From positions 248,001-312,000 of the forward strand of contig NBAY01000028.1 in NCBI GenBank assembly GCA_002794775.1: DNA of 64,000 nt. The letters are read 5' to 3'. Made by a program: the position numbers and the translations under genes. The notes under the pieces are model-generated. The model worked only from the letters and a program-made list of their open reading frames with translations, was not told where the DNA came from and ran no database searches. Source of the DNA: Porodaedalea pini (taxonomy: Eukaryota; Basidiomycota; Agaricomycetes; Hymenochaetales; Hymenochaetaceae). How positions within the stretch are numbered: the first letter of the stretch is position 1; every line of letters begins with the position of its first letter. Below, piece after piece: positions 1 to 11,848 of the stretch.

Positions 1-1606
1 ACACGGTGAGCCCGCCCTCGGGCACGACGCGCGGAAGCCCGAGGCCCGACGTCGAATGAATGCGCAGTCCCTCGTTGACCACCGCCTCGAGGTACGGCAG
101 GTGCTTGATCTGCGCGAACATCGATACTGGGTCATCCGACGCGCCGAGCGCATCGTCGAGCTCTTTCTGGAGCTTGGCCTGCACGGAAGGGTTTTGCACA
201 ATATGGTACGTAATCGCACAGGAGGAGCTGCATCACGATGTGCGAAGAAGTCGAGCAATGACAATCAGTAATTATTCAAATAGCACCGTCGGAGAATCAG
301 CCATCTCAACAAATGGTGTCCCTTCGACCATGCCTAAGAAATGCGCGCTTACTTCGCTGTGGTATCTGACCCGGCGATGAGCTGCGTAAGTGCCTCCGCA
401 GTGAGCTCCTCCCTCCCCATGGGACTCCCCTCTTCATCCTTCCCCTCTTGCAACTTGCTTAGAAGATCCGTTCTGTCGGTCGGGAACGCCAGACGCTTTG
501 CCACAGCCGCGACGGCGAGACCTGCAAGGTTCTCCACCGCCCTGTTCCCGCTCGCATACCAAGGCAGGAGCCGCGCCAAAGGGCGCCACCAAGGTGGGAG
601 GACGCCCATCGACGCGGAGTACTCACTGCGGCCGTTTAGGATCTTCACGGCCGGCAGCTCTTTGACAGCGCAGACGGGTTGCGCAGTATCTCTTGTACCC
701 GTGCTTCCCCGGCCGTAGTCAGCCATAGCAGCTTTCTGGTCCGCCGCGACTGGCGCAGCATCCTTGGCGTTATGAATCATACCAAATGGAGAGCCAAAAG
801 CCAGGTCACCTATTTGGTAGTGATAGAGAATGAGAACACAGTCACTTAAATTGGCGGAGAACGCACCGATGATATCGAAGGCCAGATAGTTATACCATGG
901 CATACAGTTGAGCCAGACATGCCCGAGGTATCCCTTCCATCCACCCTCTCCGTCACTGCCCGTGAGGTCCTTCTTGCCTCCGTCGCACAGCTTGTCCCAC
1001 TGGCCAAGGAGCTCGCCGACATGGAGGCGGATGTACGGCTCGAACTCGAGGACACTCTTTTGGGAGAAGACATGAGAGACGACCTTGCGCTTCCTGGTAT
1101 GTTCTGTGCGTGAGCGTGTGGTGAAGATACTGCGCCGGATGGAGACAAAGGCGTCGTAAAAGTCGGATTTCAGCGTCCCATTCCCATGGGCGTAGACGAT
1201 GTGAAGCGCCTCTGGGTCACTGATGGAAACCTGGTTGGGTGCCAGTCGTACGAAGATCCCTGAAGTTAACTATCGTTTAATACGACATATGTAGTCGCTT
1301 AGGAACAAAAGGGTCTGCGGCTTATTTGAAGGAACTACCGTCGAAATTCCGCCGCGATATATAACACTCACCATATTTCTTGTGTAGGCCGTGTACAACC
1401 TCAGACCTGTGCCCCTGAGCTGCAACCCACCCAAGCCAGCCATCCGAGAACCTAGCGAGGAGGGGGCCCGTAACCCCGTTCGTCCGAATACAGTGTCGGT
1501 CAATTAAGTAAGGCACCAGGAGCCCAAGGAGGACGACAGCTGGGAAAGCGACACAACATAAGGCGAGGTTGACGCGCATGAGCACGTCCATGATGAACGG
1601 CGCCAT
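1..1606 (-). CDS. Cytochrome P450, CYP53-like (benzoate 4-monooxygenase type), 3' end outside window
   Basis: Membrane-anchored haem monooxygenase, probably of the CYP53 type that para-hydroxylates benzoate in fungi. Translation starts at ATG 1606, followed by a hydrophobic N-terminal anchor (MAPFIMDVLMRVNLALCC and on). Exon 1 ends near 1372 at a GTGAGT donor. Later exons carry IFVRLAPNQVSISDP, the stretch NGRSEYSASMGVLPPWW, and the I-helix oxygen-binding motif AEALTQLIAGSDTTAK (about 349-400). The exon at 1-240 holds the K-helix ExxR (NEGLRIHS). The haem-cysteine (FxxGxRxCxG) part lies beyond base 1, so the gene is truncated by the window edge, not by mutation. The CYP53 assignment rests on the recalled family pattern around the I-helix and is less sure than P450 itself. 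Confidence 0.85.
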
Positions 1607-2956
1607 GAATTCAGCCTCCAGTTCAGTCGTGGAAATGTATCTGCACTTGCGAGGTTTCGCAATACGGTGCGAAGACCACCCTTTTATAAGTACGACATTG
1701 TAGAACAGAGGTCCTATGGGTAGCCCCTCGTGGAGTTGAGGCAATCTAATTAGGTGCGCGGGCACATTAGAAGTGGGGAGTAGACGGAATACGTAGATGA
1801 CATGGTTGGAGGTCGAGTCGTTGAACAAATGGACTATGTATCCTACTTCCCATATTTGGTCATAAATGTTCACGTGTGCGCGCGTACTGCGGGTACAGAC
1901 TAAATCGTCTGACGAAGTCGCGAAAGAACGCTCTCAAGCATAGGCTACTCAAGGTCACAGCTTCATCGTGTAAAGCGGACTCTCGAGACAAAGTTCACCC
2001 GATACCTTCGTCAATTCATTCGCTGTGGTCACTAGGTACGTGTTTTCTGCCTACTCCTGAGTCCTGAATATAAACGCAGAGAATCCGAGCCAACACAAGG
2101 ACATAAGGTAACGGTACGTTAGAAAAGTTTTCTGCATAGTACTCGTCAGCGCATCTCCACGGCACACGCACAATGGCTACGGTAATTGGAAGCCGTGGAT
2201 GGCGAGAGGAGCGCTGCGGTAACAACGACACGACTCTTGGTGTTCAATGCAAGGCAGTGGCCGGTGGCTTCCACCGCCCATGACCGAGCCCGCAAATCTG
2301 ACGAGGAACATGTGTTCCGCGGGGATGGGCGGACTCTTCGTATGCTGAGTTCGAGTCGCACTACTGTTTACCAGACAAGGAATCGGCCCTAGGGAGTCTC
2401 CACTGTTGAGTGCTCATTCCTATTTTCCATGGCAGCGGAGGGTATACCATCTTCCTAGTCATCATCGTGCTCATCCAGATTCAGTACTATCCTGCCATCA
2501 CGAGAAGCTGGTCAAATTTAGATGTATATTACTCTGGCACCAACTTTGATATCTTGCAGGCAGTCTCGACTTGGATCTAAAGCTTTCAAATCCTTGCACT
2601 GTGAGTAAGCCTCGGGTCCATTTGATTGTCTGCTAAGCACCACGGAGGACCATGATATATACATGACTGAGAGGAGGGGCGGGCGGGTTAAGACAGTACT
2701 GGTCTCAGCCAGGGAGCATGACAGTTGTTGATAATGAAATTTCCATGTATTTACAGGACGACTATCGAGAATTCCTATTAATTCTATCCTCTTTTCTTTG
2801 CTGAAACACTGAGGATCGTGCGAATTCAATCTAAACAGTGAACGAGTCTCAATGAATGGTGTTTAAGGTGTTGAACTCGTGAGAAACTCCTACTGAGGAT
2901 GGTCCTGCGCCGGAGTAACGTGTCCGTAGTATCTGCTTTGAACCTATTTCACAAAC
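1607..2956. other. Divergent intergenic region, P450 / RUD3
   Basis: About 1.35 kb between two divergently transcribed genes. It should hold both promoters and 5' UTRs. Open frames here are short and show no recognisable domain. I see no repeat, RNA gene or clear TATA box. Confidence 0.5.
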
Positions 2957-4808
2957 ATGGCTCAAGCTGAGCCCTCCGCCGAAGAGACAACTCAGCAGGC
3001 CTTGGAAGAGTTGAGGCTCTCAATAGACGGCGCTGAATCCGGTGTTGTCTCTAATGGCTTGCTTTCCAACGGTATCAATGGCAAGGCTACTGCTACCAGC
3101 TCCCCGAGTCCGAGGAGCTCTGGTGAGCATTCCGGGCTTGACAGAGCCGCAGTTCTGCAGCGGGAACTCGATCGTTGTCGGAAAGAGAAGGATGCGCTCT
3201 CGACACAATATCAGAATCTCGTGTCCCGACTCAACAGCATGCGCACCACGCTCGGGAACAAGCTAAAGCAGGACGCTGTACGTCTGTTTATGTTTTCCCT
3301 CGCCTCGAAGATACGCTGCATTAGCTGAGACTCTACGCGTCTAGGAAGAACTCGATAGGCACGCACAGTTGATTCAGCAACTGAGTACGCAGAACGAGGA
3401 CTTGTCCTCGGCAATAGCGACCCTTCAGACCGAGATCGTTACCTCGAACGCAGAAGCGGAGCGTGCGTCGAAGGAACTCGAGATCATGCGCAGCCGAGCA
3501 TACGAAGAGAACTCGCAGGAAGCTGTTGTGCGCGAACGTGAGCTTCGCGAGTTGCAGGTTGAGCTTGAGCGGTGTCGGATGGAGCGAGACGAGTGGGAGC
3601 GGGAAGCGCTGGAGGGACGCGTCAGTTTGGACGAGGCAAAGACATCGTCGGAGAACTACAAGCGCGATCTCGAGATTGAACGGGAGTCGCAGGAGAGGGA
3701 GCATGCGGAACTGGAGGCGGAGCGGGAAAAATCGATGAACTTGCAGTCTGTTCTTGAAGACTTCCAAAACGGTACGTTGTCACATTGGTCGTGATTAACA
3801 CATTTCTGATTCTCACTATTCAGCGAAGGACCACGAGCTGCGTCAGGCGGTTCGAGATCGCGATTCGCAGCTAACGCAGATTACCCAGTCTTTAGCTGAG
3901 TATAAGCATCGCGCGCATTCCGCTGAGGTAGGTGGACTCCAACCACTTGATGTGGTTGATAGTTTCTTACATTTAATATTCAGATGCAACTGGAGGAGAC
4001 TTCGACAAATACGAGCCGGACTGCTGAGCTCGAAAAAGAAGTCAAAGAAAAGAACCTTCTTATTGGGAAGCTTCGACATGAAGGTTTGTACTCGGTTTTT
4101 GGAATGCTATTCAAGTCATCTAAGTATTGCTTGTTTAGCCGTCATTCTCAACGAACACCTCACGGAGGCACTTCGACGGTTGCGCAAGAATCAGACGGAC
4201 AACAACGTCGATCGGCGGCTTGTAACTAATGTCTTACTTTCGTTTCTGACGACTCCCCGAGCAGATGGCAAGCGCTTCGAGATGCTTAGCCTCCTTGCCA
4301 CTATACTTTCATGGGGAGACGCGGAACGGGAGAAAGCTGGGCTCCAGCGTGCTGGGCCAGCAACTTCTGCATCGGCGTCCTCGGCTTTATTCCACCGCTC
4401 CTTAAACTCGGCCGCCGGGTCCTCAAATGGCAAAGGCCCAGCTGAACTTGATACGAGCGATGAGACCGAGGTAAACATATGCTATACCCTGTCCCTTTTT
4501 CTATGCATTGACGTTTGTGCTCTCAGTCCTTCTCGCAACGATGGGTTGAGTTCCTTCTCAAGGAATCATCAAACGGCGCAGGTGCAGATACTAGTACTTC
4601 GCACGGGTCCTTGCACTCGCCCACCTCCTCGCGCTCGAACTACTCCCTTCCCTCGCTGCCCGGTTCGCCAAAGGTGGGAACGGCATCGCCAGGGCAAGGG
4701 CCGCGCACGCTTCGACTCGCGTCATTCGCATCGTCCGCAATGGCGAGCTCGCCGTACCTCTCCGGCGCAGCCACGCAGTCTTCTTCGTCACTACGAGACG
4801 AACGATAG
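2957..4808 (+). CDS. RUD3: Golgin with GRAB domain, Rud3/GMAP-210 family
   Basis: Coiled-coil Golgi matrix protein that binds Arf1-GTP at the cis-Golgi and tethers vesicles (family knowledge). Six exons give about 525 residues. Residues about 60-320 are a nearly continuous coiled coil rich in E, R, L and Q (for example RERELRELQVELERCRMER). The conserved C-terminal GRAB region is at about 4139-4350, with DRRLVTNVLLSFLTTPRAD followed by FEMLSLLATILSW. A Ser/Gly/Pro-rich tail follows a short RWVEFLLKE segment. Exon 1 (MAQAEPSAEE) ends at a GTACGT donor near 3277; all other junctions are GT-AG and keep frame. The stop is TAG at 4806-4808. No defect is seen. A GRIP-type golgin is the alternative, but the helix sequence fits GRAB better. 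Confidence 0.85.
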
Positions 4809-5549
4809 TTGGAGTGCACATGTATGCCGTGCTTTTCGGATTGCAGTTTTTGACCTTTCTACTACTACTGTTTTTTATTCTCGTACTGGACATTCATGTA
4901 TACGACAGCACTTGTATTATTAATTCCATCCATTTGAGCATTGATCTACTGTAGTGTCGTAACATAAGAATTATGAGACACGCATCTCCATATTAGTTGG
5001 AGAATCGAGGTGCCGTGCTGGTGTTGGCCAGGAAAAAAAAACGCGTAAGTTCAAGTCTGTATCTACGCAGAAAAGCGAAGTAGAGGGAGAGACTGTTCTG
5101 AAAGATTTTCCGAAGTCTTGAAGCGAAACAAAGCAAAGACTAATACACCTAACGAGACATGCGCAGAGACGCCCAGCAGCGCAATGGCGAGGTTGGTGGC
5201 GATAAGGATGCGACCTTTGAATAAAGGCATCTTAACAAAAAAAAAGAGGTGAGTTAAGGACAGCGAAGGACGAGCAGTAGTTGGGTCAAATTTAGTACGA
5301 CATGGGCAAACAGGAGTTAATCCGAAACCTTTGTACGTCCGAGCTGAGGTGCATTGCAATGAGTCGGATGCCTCAATCACAAATGGAAGGGGTGGTAAGT
5401 AGTAGTGAAGAATTAAGCCCTTTACCACATCGCTGTTAACGAGAAATGAACGAGTCTGAATTCTTCGGGTAACGAGACGCAAATACATGAAGTTTGGGAC
5501 TAGAAATCCGCTACTAGAAAGAAATATATCAAAGCATTCAAAAGTCTAC
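4809..5549. other. Convergent intergenic region, RUD3 / copy A
   Basis: About 740 bp between two 3' ends. A 141-residue minus-strand open frame at 5063-5488 has one hydrophobic stretch but no homology I recognise. I do not call it a gene. Confidence 0.45.
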
Positions 5550-8500
5550 CTAGTCTGCAAACATGTCGTCGTCGTTGTCGTTGTCGTCACCGTCATCGTC
5601 ATCATCAGTGATCTGATCACCAGTGGTCAAACCCTCTTCGAGCTCCTCACCAATACCATCATAACCAGAAAGACTGCGCTCATCAATCCAGTCGAAGCAG
5701 TCCGGCCCCCACTCCCATAAAGGCTTGAGCCGGCGCACTGCAGATAGCGACCCCTTGTTCTGACGGGGATGCTCTTGGAGCACAGTCTGGGAGCTCAGCA
5801 AACTTGCGTACGCCTGTTTGTTATCAACAACAGCGTAGACTGAACCAGAACAGCCCGCGACAAAGATAGAGTAACGAGGGTGAGTCGCAGTGCTATACTT
5901 GTTGCGACCAGGCTGACTGATCTCGAATTTCGACGGGGTGTCGGGAAACCCCTTAGCAACCTTCTTTCCTTTCGGTGGGGTGCTTGGTGTGGGGGCGCCA
6001 ACCCTTGACGAATCCTCCGGCTGATCATGGCTTGTAGATCTTCGCGAAGATGTCACGCCGAGTTCCATATGCAAGGCAATGTACGGTCGTCGCCTGCGCT
6101 CGTCGTCCTCACCCCTCGGGAAAAATCCGATTCTTTTCTCGTTAATGCGCAATTGCGCTCTCGGAACCCTGGCTGTGCGGTCTTTGATCTGAATAAGAAT
6201 GGCAGTCATGACCCATTCTCCAAGATTTTCATCCCTGAGCAGAACCGGAACGACAATGTCGATCTCCTTTTGATTCGAAAAGCACTGGAACGACATTCCG
6301 CGCATAAAAGCTGCATACGCCGCACTCGTGGAAGCAGCTATGTCGTCGCCTGCCCGTTGGAAGTGTGTGAAACGCACAATAGCCGTTTTGAACGCCTCTC
6401 GGAATGTGACACCATCAGGGACGTTGTCCGGTTTGCTCTCCAGAATCATTTCAGCCTTCTCATCGCCGAAAAGCGCTCGGATAAAGCTCTCCAGACTGAC
6501 TCCGGCAGAGAACTTGACTTCTTTCAAGTTCTCCTTCCCAGCAAGCACCGCCTTGTCGTAGGCCTGGGTTAGAATGAGCCTCGCGACCAGCTCACCACGT
6601 TCGCCTTTGTCGACGATATCTTGATTCAGTAGTTTGGCGAGAATTTCGACGGGGCGGTGATTTTCCTTGTATGCGGTACGCATCAGCTGAGCTGCAGCCT
6701 CTGCAAGAACAGGCTCTGAGGGATATCCAGACTTCATAAACTGCCGATGGGCTGGAACGGAGAAGGCGATTCTCATGTGGCTGGTGACAAGCTGCGCCTC
6801 TTTAACGGGTCCAAGTCCGGAGGGCTTGAAATCGAGGCAGAGTCTGACGGCTAGCGCAGCTAGCACGGCGTCGCTCGAAAGGTCCATTTCCAAGTTTTGT
6901 CCGGCAAGCTTTCCCCTCGCGAGACGAGAGATATTTTGATCCTTACTCCGAGCGGGGAATGATTTTGCAAGGCTTTTCCACCTGTTCGGAATTCGATCAG
7001 CAATGAACGAAGGAGCCAATCATGAGATACGCACAGCGGCCTTCCGAATTGGCACATGAAATCGATGGTATTGATATCGTTCAAATTGAATTGGTTAGAT
7101 CTAATGGGCGTCTCATTCCTTGCGCGAATATCGAATGGAAGCTCTGTGAAAGGAGCCTGTAAACCAGACTTATCGTCTGCAAGTTTTCGAGCAGAAGTAT
7201 GCAAATCAGCAGATGGAGCGAACGCTGAGAGCTTTGAAACAGTCGAAAGGAAGACAACAAACAAGGGCAGCGCAACGAGTTCGTTGGCTGCGGAGCAAAG
7301 AGCCTGATACAGCGTTCTCTCCGGCGATACTATCGTATCGTGTAGAATGTGCGCCTCATCGAAGCAGAGTACAAGCCGGACTGCCTCGGACTTCGGTACC
7401 CCACCACTGACGATGCTGTCTTGCATACCCATTAATTCAACAAACTTCATAACGGCTTCCTCAGCAGCTTTGTCTAAAGAAGACTCAAAGTCGGACTTCG
7501 TGACGTCTTTTTGTTGCTGAAACAAGTGTCAATGATTGACATTCGCATACTCAAAATGTAACATTCGAAGTACCTCTTCATCCTTTGCTATGACTTCGTT
7601 GAAGAATGCGGTACGCCAGTCTTTATCTTCGAAGCATTTCGACCAATGTTCAGCCAAATCCTCATGGCTTGTGAAGAGTCGATTCGGTGTCGATCTGACA
7701 CATTTGTCGAGTCTGTCAATCGAAACATCGAACAAGGAGAAGAAAAACTTCAGGTAGCGCAGTTTTGCCTCGTCGTACGATATCTGATCCGTACCGCCTA
7801 ATTTGAGGTGTTTCGCTAATTTGTCGTCAGAGTCCGGATATGCAAGCCCTTCATAACAATATGAGCGTTCCTCCCTCACATCATGATAGACTTAAGTCAC
7901 TTACCCGCGTTCTCGGTGTCAGATCGGACATTGAAAGGTATTGTGAATACTAAACGACTCATTTCGTGAACTGCGCGAGACTTTCCGGTCCCTGAGCTCT
8001 GCACGATAGGCAGGTAGTTCGAAAACGCGAGGCGTCCGCGAGTGGCATTCATGTCGTTAATGGTTTGAAGGAGAAGCTCATTTGTGTTACCTTCGTAAGG
8101 ACGAGTCCAGGACGTTTCGACAGCTATAGAAGGACAACGTGTCAGAATGGGAAGAGCTTCACTGAGAACGGAACAAACCGTGTTCTAATAGATGTCAGTA
8201 TGCGAAACACTTAGTTGGATACAAGATGACTCACTATAGTCCTTATAGCTTTCACCCGAGAATAAAGGCGACTTCTTATCGATAATACCTGCTTTCTGCA
8301 GATGCCCTGTAACATGCGTGTCGTAAGTTTGGATTTAAGAAGTCAGCAATATGCACAGCAAAAGGCCGCTACAGCTATAAAGTTCTACTCACTCAAGTTT
8401 CGAATCCTCTTGAAGCTTTTCTCGCTCCATGCCAACTCAAGCATATCCCCAAGTTGGGGTCCATATGTTTCGTCTCCTAACAAAGTTAAACAACGTTCAG

Positions 8501-8780
8501 AGGAGTCTCGATACGCTTCGTCCAGTCTATCGCAAGTGTTGACAACTGCTTTCAATATGAGATCGACTGCGGGAGCCGGCTGGCGAGTGAGCGGCAACAC
8601 CCTATCGATAAAGCTATGAGCTGCCTTGTCCAGACGCGCATGGTCATCGGTAGTTAGACGGTCCTCTGATGGGCTGAGATGACTGAGATCGAAGGTTTTC
8701 TGCTTCGTAGAACGCTGCGGCAACAATTCGGTCGATAGACGCCTCTTCGAAGACGTAAGGGAAGGGGTAGTATCAGACAT
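5550..8780 (-). CDS. Crinkler/RHS-like P-loop NTPase with REase-like C-terminal region, copy A (intact)
   Basis: Six exons, about 970 residues, no break seen. Start ATG 8780 (MSDTTPSLTSSKRRLSTE, a Ser/Lys/Arg-rich header). Exon 2 near 8236-8303 encodes HLQKAGIIDKK. Exon 3 (about 7910-8130) carries the degenerate Walker A QSSGTGKSRAVHEMSRLVF, where Gln replaces the first Gly. Exon 5 has Walker B VRLVLCFDEAH (about 7355-7390). The last exon (to 5550) ends the long conserved C-terminal region. It contains EIDIVVPVLLRDE, then ILIQIKDR at about 6180-6200, which fits Asp ... Gln-x-Lys of a PD-(D/E)xK nuclease fold. An acidic DDDDDGDDNDNDDD tail closes it, encoded by a trinucleotide run at 5556-5620. 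Family role in fungi is unknown; related Crinkler and RHS proteins combine an NTPase with an effector nuclease. The fold assignment is inference. Confidence 0.75.
6183..6191 (-). other. Candidate nuclease QxK codons of copy A
   Basis: Codons for Gln-Ile-Lys in ILIQIKDR, residues 277 and 279 counted from the upstream end of the last open frame (7019). With Asp254 in EIDIVVP they form a plausible D...QxK active site. The same column reads IQHDV in copy C, IRHEA in D, VRHEV in E and IRHEV in B, so the Lys is kept only here. Confidence 0.45.
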
Positions 8781-8844
8781 GGTCGAGATCAGACAAGCAG
8801 TAGCGAGTTGAAGAGCTGGTATGTACCGACACGAAAGTCGGCCC

Positions 8845-8852
8845 CTTATATA
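8845..8852 (-). promoter_or_regulatory. TATA box of copy A
   Basis: TATATAAG on the minus strand about 65 nt upstream of ATG 8780, inside a block (CCTATATAAGGGGCCGA) also found upstream of copy E at the same distance. Conservation between two copies 30 kb apart supports promoter function. Confidence 0.65.
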
Positions 8853-9208
8853 GGCTAGGAGTGACGCCAAAAGCTGGCCACAGACGGGCGCATACCGTGA
8901 AGGAACAAAATACAAGGGTGTCGGTGATATGTGAAAGTTATTGTTTTCTTGTACGAGAACCAGCCACGGCCCCACAAAGCCACGTAGAACCCTTGATGGC
9001 TTGATGCTGGACGATATCCTTTTTTAGAAGCTCTTATCCGGATCCGCCGGTTACTTGTATTACTTTCCGCCACTGTGCCACAGCTCAGATTCTTGGCGAT
9101 TAAACTTGAAAGCCATTTTAAAAGAGTGTGATAGTAGTTCCGAGGACGTGAAATACATGAATTGGGGTACTACTACAGGGCCACCAACTCTCCGATCTGA
9201 ATCAACAT
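8853..9208. other. Upstream region of copy A, with sequence shared between copies
   Basis: Inter-copy spacer. It contains TGCCACAGCTCAGATTCTT (9076-9094), repeated exactly at 11752-11770 upstream of copy B. It also holds a CATCAAG...GATATCC block, related versions of which lie upstream of B and E. A block around 9148-9168 (ATACATGAATTGGGGTAC) recurs just 3' of the reading frames of copies C and D. The duplicated unit therefore includes flanks, not only coding DNA. Confidence 0.6.
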
Positions 9209-9209
9209 G

Positions 9210-11480
9210 CAGAATCTACGTGCTCTTCAGCCACCAGCCGATCACCCGTGACGACACCGCCTTTGATTTCCTCAAATGAATGATCCGGGCTCGTCTATCT
9301 AGTCATAGTAGAAACGTCCAATAGGGCTTAACCCGGTGCACAGCAGACAACACGCTTTCTTTTGGACGTGGATGATTGGGAAACGAGGCAAGCAAAGTTC
9401 CGTGGGCACTCGTTTCTATATTGTTTACGACAGCATAAATCGAGCTAGAACACCCCGAGGCTATGATCGAATAGCGAGGATGTGGTGTGGTGAGGGCCAC
9501 CGATGACGCAAAACTTGAAGATTGTTCTGTTGGACTAGAGGCAGTACCGGATCCCGAATATTTTGCTTGAAAATGCTCCTCTGTGCTCTGGGCGGAGGGA
9601 TCCATACGCAAAGTGATATGAGGCCGTGCCTTTCTATCCACATCTTCAACTTCCGGAAAGATCGCTATCTTTTTTTCGCGTTTACAGTCACTTTCCCCCT
9701 CATCCCCGTGCGCCTTACTGCGCGTACCTCGTGCCGGATGAGAATGCCAGTCATGACCCATTCGCCAAGCGCATCGTCTGAGCGTAACCTGGATGAGGAT
9801 ATCGATCTCCTTTTGATTGCCAAAGCTCTGAAATGCCATCCCGCGAACAAAGGCCGCTAATGATGCACTCGTGGTCGCAGCGGTGCCGTCACCAACGCGC
9901 TGGAAGTGCGTGAAGCGCACAATAACTGTTTTGAACGCCTCTCAGAATGTGGCACAATCAGGGACGTTATCGAGTTTGCTCTCCAGAATCTTTTTAGCCT
10001 TCGCGTTACCGGAAAATGCTCGGATAAAGCTGGCCCGCAAGCTTTCCTTGAGCGAGGCGGACACTGATAAAGCTGGACTGTGGATAATGGCTGGTTCGTT
10101 GGAGCAAAGTAGTGTTCTCTCAGCCACGTCCTGCGAAGCATGCAACTCGTCGAAGCAGAGTACAAACCGGACTACTTTTTGACTTCGGTCTGTGGCCATT
10201 GATGACACTCCTTTGCGCATGCATTAATTCAACAAACATTCCGTTGGCTAGCCTCGAGGCTCGGTTTAGAGAGGCGTGACTTCGTGAGGTCTTGTGTTGC
10301 CGAAACAAGTGTCAATGGCTGGAGTTTGCTTGTAATTTTACACTCCAAATACCTTTTCGTCTCTTTGCGTCGAAGAACTGGTAAAGCCAACTTTTATCGT
10401 TTTGGATTCTGACCAATATTGAGCCAAACCCCGATGATTAGTGAAAACTCGAGCTGATTTCAATCTGGCGATGTTCATCGATCGCAATGCTAAACAAGGC
10501 GCTGGAACCAACCCCCCACGTAGCGCAGATTCTCGCACGAGGCGTTTCCTGGGCCGTCCAATTTGAGATATTCCACTGTCTTACTATCAGAATCCGGATA
10601 CGCAAGCCCTTCACAGCGTTATGAATACTTCCGTCACGCATAATGATAAATCTCGGTCACTTACCTGAGTTTCCAACGTCAGGTCGTATGTTGAAAGGTA
10701 TCGTGAAGACCAGGCGACTCAGTCGGTGGACAACACGAGATTTTCCGGTCTCTGAGTTCTGCAAAATGAGCAGATAGTTGGAATACTGCTTTCTTCCGCA
10801 AGTAAAGATCACATTGCTGATAGTATGACGTAGTCCGCCGCGTGCGGCCTTCATGAGGGCGACTCCAAGATCTTGTGGCCGTTTGACAGTATAAGCATGA
10901 CAGATAATAAGGCTATCTTCACAGAGAACAGAACGAACCTTGTTTCTAGGCAGCAGAAGATGTCAGAAATCGAAGCTCTCTACTGGGTACGAGATGGCTC
11001 GCATCAGAAAGGAGAGACAACCCCTCAACGATAACATCTGCAAATACCCTAGAGGATCGTTACTGTGAGTTTGAAACAAGTCAGCAAAGAATACAGAAAA
11101 TAGTCGCAGTAATAATAAACTTTCACTTACTCAGGGATCGAAATGATCTTGAAGCTTTTCTTGCTCCATGCCAACTGAGGCGTCTTCCTGAATTGGAATC
11201 CATATGTTCTGTAGCCTAACAGAGCCATATTATTGCTTCCTTTCCAATAACCTTGATCAGGTCTGTTGCATGTCTCCAAATTTGAGGCGTTTCGCTAGTC
11301 GCTGGGTGACAACACGTCGACAATATATCTATGAGCTGCTTGCACTTTCTCTTCGGTACTGAGACGGTTCTCCAATGGGTTAAGATGACTGAGACCGAGG
11401 GTTCTCTGCTTTATAAAGCGCCGCGGCGGCGATTCGGTCGACAGATGTCTCTTCGAAGACGGGAGGATAACAAACATGAC
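9210..11480 (-). pseudogene. Crinkler/RHS-like NTPase copy B, degraded
   Basis: Recognisable pieces lie in the normal order but in different frames. The header is at 11295-11477 (SSKRHLSTESPPRR). The P-loop region at 10657-10854 reads QNSETGKSRVVHRLSRLVF, so the family Ser-Gly is lost. A Walker B remnant RFVLCFDELHASQDV lies near 10140-10170. The C-terminal region is at 9303-9920, with remnants of the usual ending (DWIDEP...) continuing to about 9210. At about 10050-10090 the frame jumps from ERTLLCSNEP straight to SLKESLRASFIRAF, so roughly 0.8 kb present in copy A is missing. Multiple stops and frameshifts are present. It is flanked by family spacer repeats on both sides and is clearly non-functional. 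Confidence 0.85.
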
Positions 11481-11848
11481 CTTAGCAGTAGATGAAGTAG
11501 CGAATGGAGAGCTGTTGTTTCATAGATTAGGAGTAACTGTCACAGACATGCGCATGCCGTGAAGAATTGAAATAATAGGATGGCGACTCGAATATGTGAA
11601 GTTTTCTTGATACTTTTCTTGTGCAAGAACCGGCCACAAAGCCACGAAATACGTACAGTATAACCCTTTGATGACTTGATGATCGACGACATCCTATTTT
11701 AGAAGCGCTTATCCAAGTTTGTTGATTACTTCTAATTGCTTATTCGTCACCTGCCACAGCTCAGATTCTTCAACGACAAAGGCCCGAAACCACTTCGTAA
11801 AAAGGTGGCGGAGCGAAATACATGAGTTGGGGTAATTTTACAAAACCA
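11481..11848. other. Spacer between copies B and C
   Basis: About 370 bp holding the diverged promoter of B and the 3' flank of C. The TATATAAG box seen in A and E is not preserved. The exact 19-nt repeat TGCCACAGCTCAGATTCTT is at 11752-11770. Confidence 0.5.

Noticed and set aside
3952..4923. 323-residue plus-strand frame
   Set aside because: It reads through introns of RUD3; only the part from about 4139 to 4470 is a real exon, and the tail is a frame shadow of the last exon.
5063..5488. 141-residue minus frame with one hydrophobic stretch
   Set aside because: No recognisable family, no intron structure, and it lies in a convergent spacer.
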